Source: Flavobacterium ammonificans
Lineage (GTDB): Bacteria > Bacteroidota > Bacteroidia > Flavobacteriales > Flavobacteriaceae
Assembly: GCF_020886115.1 (NCBI RefSeq)
Contig: NZ_AP025185.1
Location: 1,426,001-1,490,000, forward strand
DNA: 64,000 nucleotides
Direction: 5' to 3'
Shown: positions 26,987-36,152 of the stretch, piece by piece
How positions within the stretch are numbered: the first letter of the stretch is position 1
Layout: each line of letters starts with the position of its first letter
Program-made: the position numbers and the translations under genes
The notes under the pieces: model-generated
Told to the model about the DNA's origin: nothing
The model's database searches: none
The model's input: only the letters and a program-made list of their open reading frames with translations

Positions 26987-26994
26987 TTAATTGG

Positions 26995-27160
26995 AGCACA
27001 AAGTAACACCAAGTATAGCGTAAAGTCTCTCGAAGGAATTTTAAACATTGTGGAACTTAGTGAAATACTTTGAATAACATTGTGTAAAAAATAGCATAAA
27101 GTAAAATTATAATTATAAACTTTGTTAAACTTAGTGTAAAACTTTGTGAAACTTAGTGCT
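26995..27160. repeat. Element with imperfect terminal inverted repeats between parE and parC
   Basis: The left end AGCACAAAGTAACACCAAG (26995-27013) and the reverse complement of the right end CTTTGTGAAACTTAGTGCT (27142-27160) agree at about 15 of 19 positions. Near the right end two 20-base units of the form AAACTTTGTkAAACTTAGTG repeat with a 22-base period (27117-27136 and 27139-27158). No open frame is seen. It looks like a small dispersed repeat or MITE-like element; other copies are not visible in this window. Confidence 0.6.
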
Positions 27161-27168
27161 ACAAAAAA

Positions 27169-29877
27169 ATGAAAGACGAAGAAGAAGATAACATCATTCC
27201 AAACGAAGACGAAACCAACGATTCTTTGGATACAACGGCAAACGAAAACGAGGAAGGTTTTGACGACATCGTTGCTTTTGGTGGGAATCATTTTTATGAA
27301 AATAATGAAAATCCCGAAGATACGATTACCAAAGTAACCGGAATGTACAAAGACTGGTTTTTGGACTATGCTTCGTATGTAATTTTGGAGCGTGCTGTGC
27401 CGGCTATTGAAGACGGTTTTAAGCCTGTGCAACGTCGTATTATGCACTCTATGAAAGAGTTGGATGATGGTCGTTACAATAAAGTAGCTAATATCGTAGG
27501 ACACACTATGCAGTATCACCCACACGGAGATGCGAGTATCGGAGACGCTATGGTGCAAATTGGTCAAAAAGATTTGATTATTGATATGCAAGGAAACTGG
27601 GGTAACATTCTCACTGGAGATAGTGCTGCAGCTTCCCGTTATATTGAAGCTCGAATCAGTAAGTTAGGACACGATATTTTATATTCGCCTAAAATCACGC
27701 AATGGGGAATGTCGTATGACGGACGTAGAGCTGAGCCTATCAATCTTCCTGTTAAATTTCCTTTATTGTTAGCACAAGGTGCTGAGGGAATTGCGGTGGG
27801 TCTTTCAACTAAAATTTTACCTCATAATTTTAATGAATTAATTGATTGTTCTATCAAAGTATTGAAGGGCAAATCATTTACCTTATATCCTGATTTTCCA
27901 ACAGCAGGTATTGCTGATGTTTCTAATTATAATGATGGTTTGCGAGGCGGGCGTGTTCGTGTTCGTGCCAAAATTGCACAATTGGATAAACAAACCTTGG
28001 TGATTACTCAAATTCCGTTTTCAACTAATACTTCTACCTTGATTGATAGTATTTTGAAGGCGAATGAAAAAGGGAAAATCAAAATCAAGAAAATTGAGGA
28101 CAACACAGCTGCTGAGGTAGAAATCTTGATTCACCTCCCGCCAGGTGTTTCGCCTGATAAAATGATAGATGCCCTATATGCATTTACTGCTTGTGAAACT
28201 TCTGTGGCGCCGTTAGGTTGTGTTATTGAAAATAATAAGCCTTTGTTTATTGGTGTTTCTGAAATGTTGAAAATCTCCACACATCGCACGGTAGATTTGT
28301 TGAAACGGGAACTAGAAATCCAATTGGACGAACTGGAAAACAAATGGCATTTTTCTACTTTGGAGAAAATTTTCATTCGTGAAGAAATGTATATTGATTT
28401 CAAATTGTATGGAGATAGAGAATCATTGTACAAATATATGTACGACCGATTTGAACCTTTCAAAAAATCATTTGTGCGTGAAACCAATGATGATGATTTG
28501 CAAAAATTAACGCAAATTCCAATGATTCGTATTACGCGTTTCGACTCGGATAAAGCGGATGATGCAATTGCTAAGTTGGAAGCCGAAATGGAAGAAGTGA
28601 AACATCATTTGGATAACATCATTGATTTTACCATTGACTTTTTCCAAAAATTAAAAGACAAATACGGAAAAGGACGAGAACGCCAAACGGAGTTGCGAAG
28701 TTTTGATACTATTGAAGCTACCAAAGTGGTGTTGCGTAATACCAAATTATATGTCAACAGAGAGGAAGGTTTCTTGGGAACTGGACTTAAAAAGGACGAA
28801 TACGTTGCCGATTGTTCCGATATTGATGATGTGATTGTTTTCCTTCGCGATGGGAAAATGATGATTACCAAAGTGGATGAAAAGAAATTCATTGGCAAAG
28901 ACATTATACATATTGCGGTGTTTGACAAAAACGACAAACGTACCATTTACAATATGATCTACCGAGATGGTAAAAATGGATCAACCTTTATCAAACGTTT
29001 CAATGTTTCTGGAGTGACACGTGATAAGTTCTACGATTTGACTCAAGAGAATGCTGGATCTATGGTCTTGTATTTTTCAGCCAATCCAAATGGAGAAGCT
29101 GAAGTCGTGACTATTTTATTGCGTCAGGTTGGAAGTGTTAAGAAATTAAAATGGGATGTCGATTTTTCTGATATTGCCATAAAAGGACGTGCTTCGAGAG
29201 GTAATACCGTTTCTAAATACCCAATTAAGAAAATTGAGTTGAAAGAAAAAGGAATATCAACTTTGCGTCCAAGAAAAGTTTGGTTTGATGATACGGTCCA
29301 AAGATTGAACGTAGACGGAAGAGGGGAGTTGTTAGGAGAGTTTAGACCTAATGATCGTTTGTTGATTATCAATCAATCAGGTAAGCTTAAAACGATTATT
29401 CCTGAATTGACTACGCATTTTGACGAGGATATGATTGTGTTAGAAAAATGGAATCCTAAGAAACCAATTGCTACCATTTATTATGATGGAGAAAAAGAGC
29501 GTTATTTTGTAAAACGTTTCTTAGTAGAAAATGAAAATAAAGAAGAAATTTTTATTACTGAACACGAAAAATCACAGTTAGAAATTGTTTCAACTGATTG
29601 GCGTCCAATGGCAGAAATTGTATTTGCGAAAGTGAAAGGTGTTCAAAAAGAAAATCAAACGATTGATTTGGAACAATTCATAGCGGTTAAAGGAATAAAA
29701 GCTATTGGTAATCAATTGACAACAGATAAGTTAAAACAAGTGAATTTGTTAGAGTCATTGCCATACGAAGAACCTGAAGAAGAAGTCGAGGAGACAAGCA
29801 TAGAAGAATCAACTGAGTTAGAAGACATTCCTACAGACACAAATGATGACGGTCAAATTACTTTAAGTTTAGATTAA
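27169..29877 (+). CDS. parC: DNA topoisomerase IV subunit A
   Basis: A 902-residue breakage-reunion subunit. After an acidic N-terminal extension (about 1-55, rich in D and E) comes the winged-helix/tower core: KPVQRRIMHSM (about 85-95), the catalytic Tyr in SAAASRYIEARIS (about 151-163, Tyr in RYIEA), then a coiled-coil dimer region near 430-510 and a C-terminal DNA-wrapping beta-pinwheel of about 550-850. The C terminus is again very acidic. It is the partner of ParE directly upstream. It is followed by a strong terminator. Confidence 0.94.
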   Translation: MKDEEEDNIIPNEDETNDSLDTTANENEEGFDDIVAFGGNHFYENNENPEDTITKVTGMYKDWFLDYASYVILERAVPAIEDGFKPVQRRIMHSMKELDDGRYNKVANIVGHTMQYHPHGDASIGDAMVQIGQKDLIIDMQGNWGNILTGDSAAASRYIEARISKLGHDILYSPKITQWGMSYDGRRAEPINLPVKFPLLLAQGAEGIAVGLSTKILPHNFNELIDCSIKVLKGKSFTLYPDFPTAGIADVSNYNDGLRGGRVRVRAKIAQLDKQTLVITQIPFSTNTSTLIDSILKANEKGKIKIKKIEDNTAAEVEILIHLPPGVSPDKMIDALYAFTACETSVAPLGCVIENNKPLFIGVSEMLKISTHRTVDLLKRELEIQLDELENKWHFSTLEKIFIREEMYIDFKLYGDRESLYKYMYDRFEPFKKSFVRETNDDDLQKLTQIPMIRITRFDSDKADDAIAKLEAEMEEVKHHLDNIIDFTIDFFQKLKDKYGKGRERQTELRSFDTIEATKVVLRNTKLYVNREEGFLGTGLKKDEYVADCSDIDDVIVFLRDGKMMITKVDEKKFIGKDIIHIAVFDKNDKRTIYNMIYRDGKNGSTFIKRFNVSGVTRDKFYDLTQENAGSMVLYFSANPNGEAEVVTILLRQVGSVKKLKWDVDFSDIAIKGRASRGNTVSKYPIKKIELKEKGISTLRPRKVWFDDTVQRLNVDGRGELLGEFRPNDRLLIINQSGKLKTIIPELTTHFDEDMIVLEKWNPKKPIATIYYDGEKERYFVKRFLVENENKEEIFITEHEKSQLEIVSTDWRPMAEIVFAKVKGVQKENQTIDLEQFIAVKGIKAIGNQLTTDKLKQVNLLESLPYEEPEEEVEETSIEESTELEDIPTDTNDDGQITLSLD

Positions 29878-29880
29878 AAT

Positions 29881-29913
29881 AAAAAAAGCTCCTATTTCAG
29901 GAGCTTTTTTTAG
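29881..29913. terminator. Bidirectional terminator between parC and terC
   Basis: AAAAAAAGCTCCT - ATTTC - AGGAGCTTTTTTT. It starts 3 bases after the parC stop codon and ends 3 bases before the end of the converging TerC-type gene. Confidence 0.92.
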
Positions 29914-29915
29914 GT

Positions 29916-30683
29916 TTACTTTTTAGTCATTTTCATATTTAGCATTTCAATAACTAATGAAAATGATATGGCAAAATATAAATATCCTTTTGGAATTGGG
30001 GTAACATGATTACCAAATATAAGTGCGTCGGCTAAATGCGCGCTTTCGGTAAGTAACATCATTCCAATTAAAATTAGAAATGCTAAACCTAATACTTGTA
30101 TAGAAGGATGTTTATTTACAAAATTACCAACTGGAACTGCAAATTGCATCATTATAAATACAGAAATGATAACAGCTGTAATCATAATGTATATAGCACC
30201 TTCAACACCATTAGTCATACCTACAGCCGTTAAAATACTATCAAAAGAAAACACCATATCTATCAATATGATTTGGAAAATTACATTTCTAAATGATTTT
30301 GTAGCTGATTTTTTTATTTCTTTTTCTTCTTGTCCTTTTTCTTCTACTTTTTCACGAATTTCATTGGTGCTTTTATAAATTAAAAATAAGCCTCCTAGCA
30401 AAAGAATAATACTTTGACCAGTAATATTTGCGGAGAACCAACTTAAGTCAATATGGAACCAAGGTTCTTTCATTTGAATTAGTAGATTAATTCCAAACAA
30501 CAACGCTATACGCATAAACATAGCTAGGAACATACCAATTTTGGTCGCTCTTTTTCGTTTTTCTTCAGGAAGTTTTCCGGTAGCGATAGAAATAAAAATA
30601 ATATTATCTATTCCTAATACAATCTCTAAAAATGTTAAGGTTAAAAGGGCTATCCAAGCATCTGGATTTAAAAATACTTCCAT
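29916..30683 (-). CDS. TerC family integral membrane protein
   Basis: A 255-residue membrane protein with about seven helices. The start MEVFLNPDAWIALLTLTFLEIVLGIDNIIFISI carries the acidic EIVLGIDN block (about 20-27) that marks TerC proteins, repeated as IDMVFSFDSILTAVGM near 140. A charged cytosolic loop lies at about 105-130. TerC relatives are thought to export metal ions such as manganese or serve tellurite resistance; the substrate is inferred only from family. Confidence 0.88.
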   Translation of the reverse strand: MEVFLNPDAWIALLTLTFLEIVLGIDNIIFISIATGKLPEEKRKRATKIGMFLAMFMRIALLFGINLLIQMKEPWFHIDLSWFSANITGQSIILLLGGLFLIYKSTNEIREKVEEKGQEEKEIKKSATKSFRNVIFQIILIDMVFSFDSILTAVGMTNGVEGAIYIMITAVIISVFIMMQFAVPVGNFVNKHPSIQVLGLAFLILIGMMLLTESAHLADALIFGNHVTPIPKGYLYFAISFSLVIEMLNMKMTKK

Positions 30684-30705
30684 TATAGTGAATTAAATGT
30701 TCTGT

Positions 30706-31092
30706 TTATTTTAGGTTAGTTTCTCCAATTTTGATAACCGTACCTCGCTGTTTACTATCTACACCAACCATTCCGAATTCAAAGGTATATGAATTTTTTG
30801 AGGTGGTCAAAATCTTCATGCTTATTGCCCTTTTTTCTTGATTATTTTTAGGATGTTTTTTTCTTAGGACATATTCACAATCACTAATCCAACGTACAAT
30901 TGCAGTGTCTGTTTTTCCTTCAAAAGTTTCGATCTCAATACTGTCATTGCGTTCAAAAAATGTAACTTTTTTCACACCGTCTACTTCATGTTCGAATTTG
31001 AATTTCCCTGTTTTGAAATCTTTACAATTGTTCTCGGTACTGTAACAAGAGGCTAGTAATAGCAAACCAAATAAAGCGATTATATTCTTCAT
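30706..31092 (-). CDS. Small lipoprotein of unknown function
   Basis: A 128-residue protein with a signal ending in LLLLASC; the Cys at 16 is the lipid site. The mature part is a small beta-rich domain with IETFEGKTDTAIVRWISDCEYVLRKKHP in the middle (in part TAIVRWISDCEYVL). Function unknown. It sits 2 bases downstream of the pentapeptide gene, so it is probably expressed with it. Confidence 0.72.
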   Translation of the reverse strand: MKNIIALFGLLLLASCYSTENNCKDFKTGKFKFEHEVDGVKKVTFFERNDSIEIETFEGKTDTAIVRWISDCEYVLRKKHPKNNQEKRAISMKILTTSKNSYTFEFGMVGVDSKQRGTVIKIGETNLK

Positions 31093-31094
31093 GA

Positions 31095-31667
31095 TTATTC
31101 TATTTTTATATCGTATTTATCTAAAAGTCCCACAATACCTTGAGCTGAAAATTTCGCTTTCTTCATAGGGTTGAACTCTGGATCAATTTTGTAGTTAAAA
31201 GCAGTTCTAAAGTCAGCTCCTGCTAATTGGCTATCATTAAATATAGCGTTATCTAAATTACAATTATCAAAAATTGAATTGGATAATTGAGTATTTATGA
31301 AACCTGTCTCTTTCATTGAACAAGCTATAAAGTTTGTTTTAGGCATTTTTTTATTGGCAAACGAGGCATAATCCAAAACACAATCTTGAAAACTCACTTG
31401 GAATAAAAAATCAGTACAAGTATTGAAATGAATTCCTAATAACTTACAATTCTTGAAATGAACAGTTTTTAAACTGGTTCCAACAAGGCTAATCATGGAT
31501 AAATTACAATCAATAAATTCGCAATCCATAAAGGTATTGTTACTTAAATCAGAATTGGAAAAATCACAGTTTTTAAAGATGCAGTCTTCAAATTCACGAT
31601 GATTGATTCGGCTATCAATAGCTATGACTTTTTCAAATGTTTTTTGAATGTTGATGAGGTTTTCCAT
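31095..31667 (-). CDS. Pentapeptide-repeat protein
   Basis: Start at the ATG at 31667 (MENLINIQKTFEKV), giving 190 residues. A longer frame overlaps the upstream gene and adds unrelated sequence. The body is a run of A(D/N)LXX-type pentapeptides: FEDCIFKNCDFSNSDLSNNTF, FIDCNLSMISL and so on to about 170, forming a right-handed beta-helix. Such proteins can mimic DNA and protect gyrase, but many have other roles; being close to parE/parC on the map is not proof. Its start overlaps the stop of the upstream gene by one base (TAATG), suggesting coupled translation. Confidence 0.88.
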   Translation of the reverse strand: MENLINIQKTFEKVIAIDSRINHREFEDCIFKNCDFSNSDLSNNTFMDCEFIDCNLSMISLVGTSLKTVHFKNCKLLGIHFNTCTDFLFQVSFQDCVLDYASFANKKMPKTNFIACSMKETGFINTQLSNSIFDNCNLDNAIFNDSQLAGADFRTAFNYKIDPEFNPMKKAKFSAQGIVGLLDKYDIKIE

Positions 31668-31888
31668 TAATCGTTGAATAAACTGTTCATAATAGTTTTT
31701 AATCCAACATACAGGCAATATACTCCATAAATACATAAAGCAATTCCAATTCCTAATACAAGGTAATGCCAATTATTTCCTTGGTTCATAAACGCATTAT
31801 GAATTATCGCAGGACCAATGAATAATAAAGGTAAAGCGCCAGATAAATATTTTAAGGCTTTCGCCAAAAGAGCTTTGTTGGTTGCCAT
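31667..31888 (-). CDS. DUF6095-like small membrane protein
   Basis: A 73-residue protein with two hydrophobic helices (about 10-30 and 40-65) and a flavobacterial start MATNKALLAKALKYLSGALPLLFIGP (in part LAKALKYLSGALPLLFIGP), which matches DUF6095. Function unknown. Its stop codon overlaps the start of the pentapeptide gene, and it lies 3 bases after murQ. Confidence 0.75.
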   Translation of the reverse strand: MATNKALLAKALKYLSGALPLLFIGPAIIHNAFMNQGNNWHYLVLGIGIALCIYGVYCLYVGLKTIMNSLFND

Positions 31889-31891
31889 TAT

Positions 31892-32713
31892 TTAGTTTTT
31901 TTGCTGCTGGTAAAAATCAACCGCTTTTCTAACGCTGCCTAATTGAGATAGTAATTGGCTTCCTTCTTCATAGGAAACAGGAATTTCACTCATAATCATT
32001 TTTACTCCGCGATCTACTAATTTGGTGTTGCTCAATTGCATGTCTACCATTTTGTTTCCTTTGACCTTCCCTAGCTGAATCATAGTTGCTGTAGAAATCA
32101 TATTCAACACTAATTTCTGTGCTGTTCCGGCTTTCATTCGCGAACTTCCAGTAACAAATTCCGGGCCAACAATTACTTCAATTGGGAATGTAGCCGTTTG
32201 TGAAAGTGGACTTTCGGCATTACACGAAATACTTCCAGTGATGATATTATTTTCGTTGCAAGCTTGTAAACCGCCAATAACATATGGAGTTGTTCCAGAA
32301 GCCGCTATTCCAACTACCACATCATCGGAGTTAATGTTGTATTCTTGTAAATCTATCCAAGCTTGTGTATTATTGTCTTCAGCATTTTCAACCGCACGAC
32401 GAATGGCTTTGTCCCCACCTGCAATAATTCCATTAACCAAGTCAAAAGGAACTCCAAAAGTAGGCGGACATTCAGAAGCATCAACAATTCCCAATCGGCC
32501 AGAAGTACCGGCTCCAATGTAAAACAATCTACCTCCTAATTTCATTTTAGCCACAATTTGAGTTACTAAGGCCTCGATAGATGGCATTGCTTTGGCAACA
32601 GCCAATGGCACCGTTTGATCTTCTTGATTGATATTGAACAGCAATTCCTGCACAGACATTTTTTCTAAATGGTCGTATTTTGAGGATTGTTCTGTAGTTT
32701 TAGTAAAAGTCAT
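31892..32713 (-). CDS. murQ: N-acetylmuramic acid 6-phosphate etherase
   Basis: A 273-residue SIS-domain enzyme that cleaves the lactyl ether of MurNAc-6-phosphate in cell-wall recycling. The sugar-phosphate site GAGTSGRLGIVDASECPPTFG (residues about 68-88, with the catalytic Glu in SECPPTFG) and GIAASGTTPYVIG (about 136-148) are visible, and the SSRMKAGTAQKLVLNMIST block is at about 194-212. It is slightly shorter than the Escherichia coli enzyme, lacking part of the C-terminal helical region. It is in a minus-strand cluster of unrelated small genes. Confidence 0.93.
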   Translation of the reverse strand: MTFTKTTEQSSKYDHLEKMSVQELLFNINQEDQTVPLAVAKAMPSIEALVTQIVAKMKLGGRLFYIGAGTSGRLGIVDASECPPTFGVPFDLVNGIIAGGDKAIRRAVENAEDNNTQAWIDLQEYNINSDDVVVGIAASGTTPYVIGGLQACNENNIITGSISCNAESPLSQTATFPIEVIVGPEFVTGSSRMKAGTAQKLVLNMISTATMIQLGKVKGNKMVDMQLSNTKLVDRGVKMIMSEIPVSYEEGSQLLSQLGSVRKAVDFYQQQKN

Positions 32714-32729
32714 AAATAAATTATTGAAT

Positions 32730-33110
32730 TTATTTTAAAACATGAAATGCTAAGATATTTTGAACATCGTAAACATTAACAGATTTGTTAAATTGTTTCA
32801 CTATGCTAGGATTTACTTCACTAGAAACCCAAATCTTTAGTTCAGCCTCTAAATCGAATGTTCCTGCAGTTTCTATGCTAAATCTTGAAATACTTTTGTA
32901 AACAATTGATTTATATTCAATTTTACTTCCTGTAATTCCTTGTTTTTCAATTAATATCAATCGTTTGGATGTAAAGATAAATGTATCTCTAATTAATTTG
33001 AAACCAAGTTCTATCGATTCCCCTTCGATTAGTAATTTTCCGTAGTCATTCATTAAACTTTCTTGATCTACAGCTCCAGCATTTCCTAGTAAAGCAGAAA
33101 AAATTCCCAT
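32730..33110 (-). CDS. Bacterial PH-domain protein
   Basis: A 126-residue protein of the bPH type. After MGIFSALLGNAGAVD comes a beta-rich domain with GESIELGFKLIRDTFIFTSKRLILIEKQGITGSKIEYKSI (in part DTFIFTSKRLILIEKQG), and ending in a helix. It has no signal peptide. Function unknown; it may bind lipids or proteins. Confidence 0.82.
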   Translation of the reverse strand: MGIFSALLGNAGAVDQESLMNDYGKLLIEGESIELGFKLIRDTFIFTSKRLILIEKQGITGSKIEYKSIVYKSISRFSIETAGTFDLEAELKIWVSSEVNPSIVKQFNKSVNVYDVQNILAFHVLK

Positions 33111-33126
33111 AATGGTATGTTTTAAG

Positions 33127-33795
33127 TTAAATTAAATAGGCCAATCCAAATCCTAATACTATCATCGATATTTTAGCAATATTGAATTTATGTCCCTCAC
33201 TACTTTCAAATATGATAGTCGAAGAAATATGAAATAAAATCCCAATAACTATTGCTGTTATTTCGGTGTAATATGTATTAAGTATCGGTAAATAATCTGA
33301 CAGAATAGTGCCTAAAGGGGTCATTATAGCAAAGCTAATCATAAATATAAAAATAGCTTTTTTATTCAAATTAGCATTGATGAAAAAGGTAGTTAAAATG
33401 ATAGCGATGGGTAAATGGTGAATGGCAATACCAATTGCTAAATCATGATTATGAGCTACGGGAAAACCTTCTGCCAAAGCATGAATACAAAGACTGATAA
33501 ACAACAACCATGGAATATGATTCATTTTGTCTTGTCCATGAACATGTCCGTGTTCTGCACCTTGCGAAAAATATTCTAAAATAATTTGGAACAAAATCCC
33601 TACCATAATAAATAATCCAATTCGATTATTATTACTTTCATAGATTTCCGGTAACAAATGGCTTACTGTTAGTGACAATAGAAAAGAACCGCTAAATGCC
33701 AAAAGCAGCTTTAGTTTTGCCTTGTCTTTCGGTTGGAAAATCAAAGCAAATAAATAGCCAATTAATACAGAAAGTAAGGGTAAAAGATAATTCAT
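33127..33795 (-). CDS. ZIP family metal transporter
   Basis: A 222-residue membrane protein with about eight hydrophobic helices. Metal ligands are in HALAEGFPVA (about 112-121) and HHLPIAIILTTF (about 130-141), the paired helix IV/V motifs of ZIP proteins, and a His-rich loop (GAEHGHVHGQDKMNH, about 80-95) is present. It probably takes up zinc or iron. Its ATG overlaps the stop codon of the methyltransferase gene by one base, so the two are coupled. Confidence 0.88.
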   Translation of the reverse strand: MNYLLPLLSVLIGYLFALIFQPKDKAKLKLLLAFSGSFLLSLTVSHLLPEIYESNNNRIGLFIMVGILFQIILEYFSQGAEHGHVHGQDKMNHIPWLLFISLCIHALAEGFPVAHNHDLAIGIAIHHLPIAIILTTFFINANLNKKAIFIFMISFAIMTPLGTILSDYLPILNTYYTEITAIVIGILFHISSTIIFESSEGHKFNIAKISMIVLGFGLAYLI

Positions 33796-34559
33796 TATTT
33801 AAAAATCATGATTAATCGTTCGCTTTCAGTTTTATGGAATTTCTTCAGTTTATAATCCCCAAAGATATCTAATAAATAGATACCTGCTTCATCCATCATC
33901 GTTTGAAAATCTTGTAAAGTCAAAGCTTGTACTTTTTCTGTGAAATGAAACGATTCACCTTGATCTTCAAAGGCAATTTCTTTGTAAATATGTCCGTCTT
34001 TCACATAGCGTTTTATATAGAAATCAATGCCTTCTACTGTTTTGGTTTCTTCAGGGACTAGATTAGCGATTACTTGATTCACATTCATGAAATCAATGAC
34101 TGCAAATCCGTGTTCGGTTAAGCTCTCTTTAATGGCAATAAGCGTTTTCAAGTTATCGGCATCATTTTCAAAATAACCAAAACTCGTAAACAAATTGAAA
34201 ATAGCATCAAATTGATCCTCGAATTTTTCACGCATATCATGTACCTGAAAATGCAAACTACTATTGCTATTTTTACTGGCTTCTGCAATACTATTTTCTG
34301 ATAAATCAGCACCAATAACTTCAAACCCCAATTGGTTTAAATAGATAGCATGACGTCCTTTTCCACAAGCTAAGTCCAATACTTTGGCTTTTTCTGGAAG
34401 ATTAAGATAGTGCGTCAAGTTATCCATGAAAATTTGCGCTTCACGGTAATTGCGTTCTTTATATAGGATATGGTAATACGGGGTATCAAACCAAGAAGCA
34501 AACCAGTTTTGTGTTGGCTTTTGACTATCTAAAACTGTTGGTATCAAATCTTCAGACAT
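33795..34559 (-). CDS. Class I SAM-dependent methyltransferase
   Basis: A 254-residue enzyme. The SAM-binding glycine-rich motif VLDLACGKGRHAIYL is at about 59-73, the acidic GADLSENSI at about 83-91, and the NLFTSFGYFE block at about 120-129. The start SEDLIPTVLDSQKPTQNWFASWFDTPYYHILY (in part WFDTPYYHILY) is shared with a Bacteroidota family. The substrate is unknown. It is first of a two-gene coupled unit with the ZIP transporter. Confidence 0.86.
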   Translation of the reverse strand: MSEDLIPTVLDSQKPTQNWFASWFDTPYYHILYKERNYREAQIFMDNLTHYLNLPEKAKVLDLACGKGRHAIYLNQLGFEVIGADLSENSIAEASKNSNSSLHFQVHDMREKFEDQFDAIFNLFTSFGYFENDADNLKTLIAIKESLTEHGFAVIDFMNVNQVIANLVPEETKTVEGIDFYIKRYVKDGHIYKEIAFEDQGESFHFTEKVQALTLQDFQTMMDEAGIYLLDIFGDYKLKKFHKTESERLIMIFK

Positions 34560-34707
34560 TTATTCTTTTTCAATTAAATCAAGTCCGCAAATTTAGTGTA
34601 TTTTTGCACAAATAAACCCTATTATTTGAATTCAAAGTTCAATAAATAGGTTTTTGCCGCTGCTTTTTTTAAAATAAAACAGAAGTAGTTGAATTGAACA
34701 GAAAAAA

Positions 34708-35877
34708 ATGGAAGATAATTTTAAAATGATTGCCAAAACCTTTTTCGGTTTTGAAGAAATATTAGCCAATGAATTAAAAGCATTAGGCGCACAAGATGTA
34801 GAACAAGGAATTAGAATGGTTAGTTTCAAAGGTGACAAAGGTTTTATGTACAAAGCCAATTTGTCGTTGCGAACTGCTTTGAAAGTTTTAAAACCGATTC
34901 ATACTTTTAGAGCCAATAATGAAAACGCCTTATACAAAGGAATTTCAGGAATTAATTGGTCGAAGTATTTGAATGCCAATCAGACTTTTGTAATTGATGC
35001 GACGGTACATTCGGATCATTTTAACCATTCTGAATTTGTTTCTCAAAAATGTAAAGATGCGATCGTAGATCAATTTAGAGAAAGAACAGGGCAGCGTCCG
35101 AGTATCGACAAAGCTTTTCCAGATTTACGAATCAATATTCACATTGGTAAAGATCAAGTCTCGGTAGCTTTGGACACTTCTGGAAATTCATTGCACCAAC
35201 GTGGTTACCGAACTGCAACGAATATTGCCCCTATTAATGAAGTTTTGGCAGCAGGAATTTTAATCCTTTCAGGTTGGGAAGGACAAAGCGATTTTCTTGA
35301 CCCAATGTGTGGTTCAGGCACTTTTTTGGCGGAAGCCGCTATGATTGCGTGTAACATTCCAGCCAATATCAATCGTAAAGAATTTGCATTCGAGAAATGG
35401 AACGATTGGGACAATGATTTGTTTGACCAAATTATCAACAGTTTAATGAAAAAAGTAAAAGAGTTTCATTATACCATAAAAGGATATGACAAGGCGCCAA
35501 GTGCCGTGAGTAAAGCCAAAGACAATATTCGAAATGCAAACTTAGAAGATTACATCAGCATTGCCGAAGATAACTTTTTTGATACTGAAAAGAACTCCCA
35601 AGGAAAGTTACATATGGTTTTCAATCCGCCGTATGATGAACGATTGGACATTCATATGGAAGAGTTTTACAAGAATATTGGAGATACGCTGAAAAAGAGT
35701 TATCCAGGAACTAACGCTTGGTTTATTACCGCCAATCTAGAAGCATTGAAATTTGTAGGATTGAAACCTTCACGTAAAATTAAATTGTTCAATGCAAGTT
35801 TAGAAGCCCGATTAGTGAAATACGAAATGTATGAAGGCAGTAAAAGAACTAAATTTCAAGTAGCCGATAAAGAATAA
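34708..35877 (+). CDS. THUMP-domain RNA methyltransferase (RlmL/RlmKL N-terminal type)
   Basis: A 389-residue RNA methyltransferase. The THUMP domain covers about 45-155 (with KGISGINWSKYL), and the catalytic domain about 165-380 with LDPMCGSGTFLAEAAMIACNIPANI (in part DPMCGSGTFLAEAA, about 194-207) and the NPPY motif (MVFNPPYDERLD, about 307-318). It is of the N2-guanine methyltransferase group acting on 23S rRNA (RlmL) or tRNA; which one cannot be told. It is divergent from the methyltransferase/ZIP unit. A short membrane-protein gene follows after 12 bases. Confidence 0.88.
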   Translation: MEDNFKMIAKTFFGFEEILANELKALGAQDVEQGIRMVSFKGDKGFMYKANLSLRTALKVLKPIHTFRANNENALYKGISGINWSKYLNANQTFVIDATVHSDHFNHSEFVSQKCKDAIVDQFRERTGQRPSIDKAFPDLRINIHIGKDQVSVALDTSGNSLHQRGYRTATNIAPINEVLAAGILILSGWEGQSDFLDPMCGSGTFLAEAAMIACNIPANINRKEFAFEKWNDWDNDLFDQIINSLMKKVKEFHYTIKGYDKAPSAVSKAKDNIRNANLEDYISIAEDNFFDTEKNSQGKLHMVFNPPYDERLDIHMEEFYKNIGDTLKKSYPGTNAWFITANLEALKFVGLKPSRKIKLFNASLEARLVKYEMYEGSKRTKFQVADKE

Positions 35878-35889
35878 AAAATAAATGAT

Positions 35890-36123
35890 ATGACTAAATT
35901 ACAATTAAGAGCCTTTATGTATCAGTTGGGAAGTTTTGCTATTTTGTTTATTGCTTTTCGCTATTTGATTCATAACTATACCAATTTGACAGGATTATTT
36001 ATTCCGTTTACCGCTTTTGTAGTAGGGACAATTCTTTCTCCAAAATTCCAATCCGTTAAAACTAAAGATGGAGAGAAACTCTTTATGTCTTGGCTTTTTA
36101 TTAAAGGTATAAAGGAGTTGTAA
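35890..36123 (+). CDS. Small membrane protein
   Basis: A 77-residue protein with two hydrophobic segments (about 9-25 and 32-50), a P-x-T-A-F turn between them, and a charged tail. Family not recognised. It follows the RNA methyltransferase by 12 bases and is probably co-transcribed. A hairpin without a T run (TTTGGC-tttc-GCCAAA, 36127-36142) follows the stop codon. Confidence 0.6.
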   Translation: MTKLQLRAFMYQLGSFAILFIAFRYLIHNYTNLTGLFIPFTAFVVGTILSPKFQSVKTKDGEKLFMSWLFIKGIKEL

Positions 36124-36152
36124 TCTTTGGCTTTCGCCAAAAGTCAGCACTA

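Noticed and set aside
25133..29877. parE and parC as gyrB and gyrA
   Set aside because: The side-by-side arrangement, the acidic tails of ParC and the ParE length without the GyrB insertion fit topoisomerase IV better, although the families are close.
31095..31772. Longer frame of the pentapeptide-repeat gene
   Set aside because: The extra 35 residues overlap the DUF6095-like gene and do not resemble a pentapeptide protein start; the ATG at 31667 overlaps the upstream stop codon in a typical coupling arrangement.
34632..34859. Minus-strand frame opposite the THUMP methyltransferase start
   Set aside because: It is a shadow of the real gene on the other strand and has no promoter or family resemblance.
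36126..36142. Hairpin TTTGGC-tttc-GCCAAA as a terminator
   Set aside because: It has no T run on either strand, so it is noted only as a small hairpin after the membrane-protein gene.
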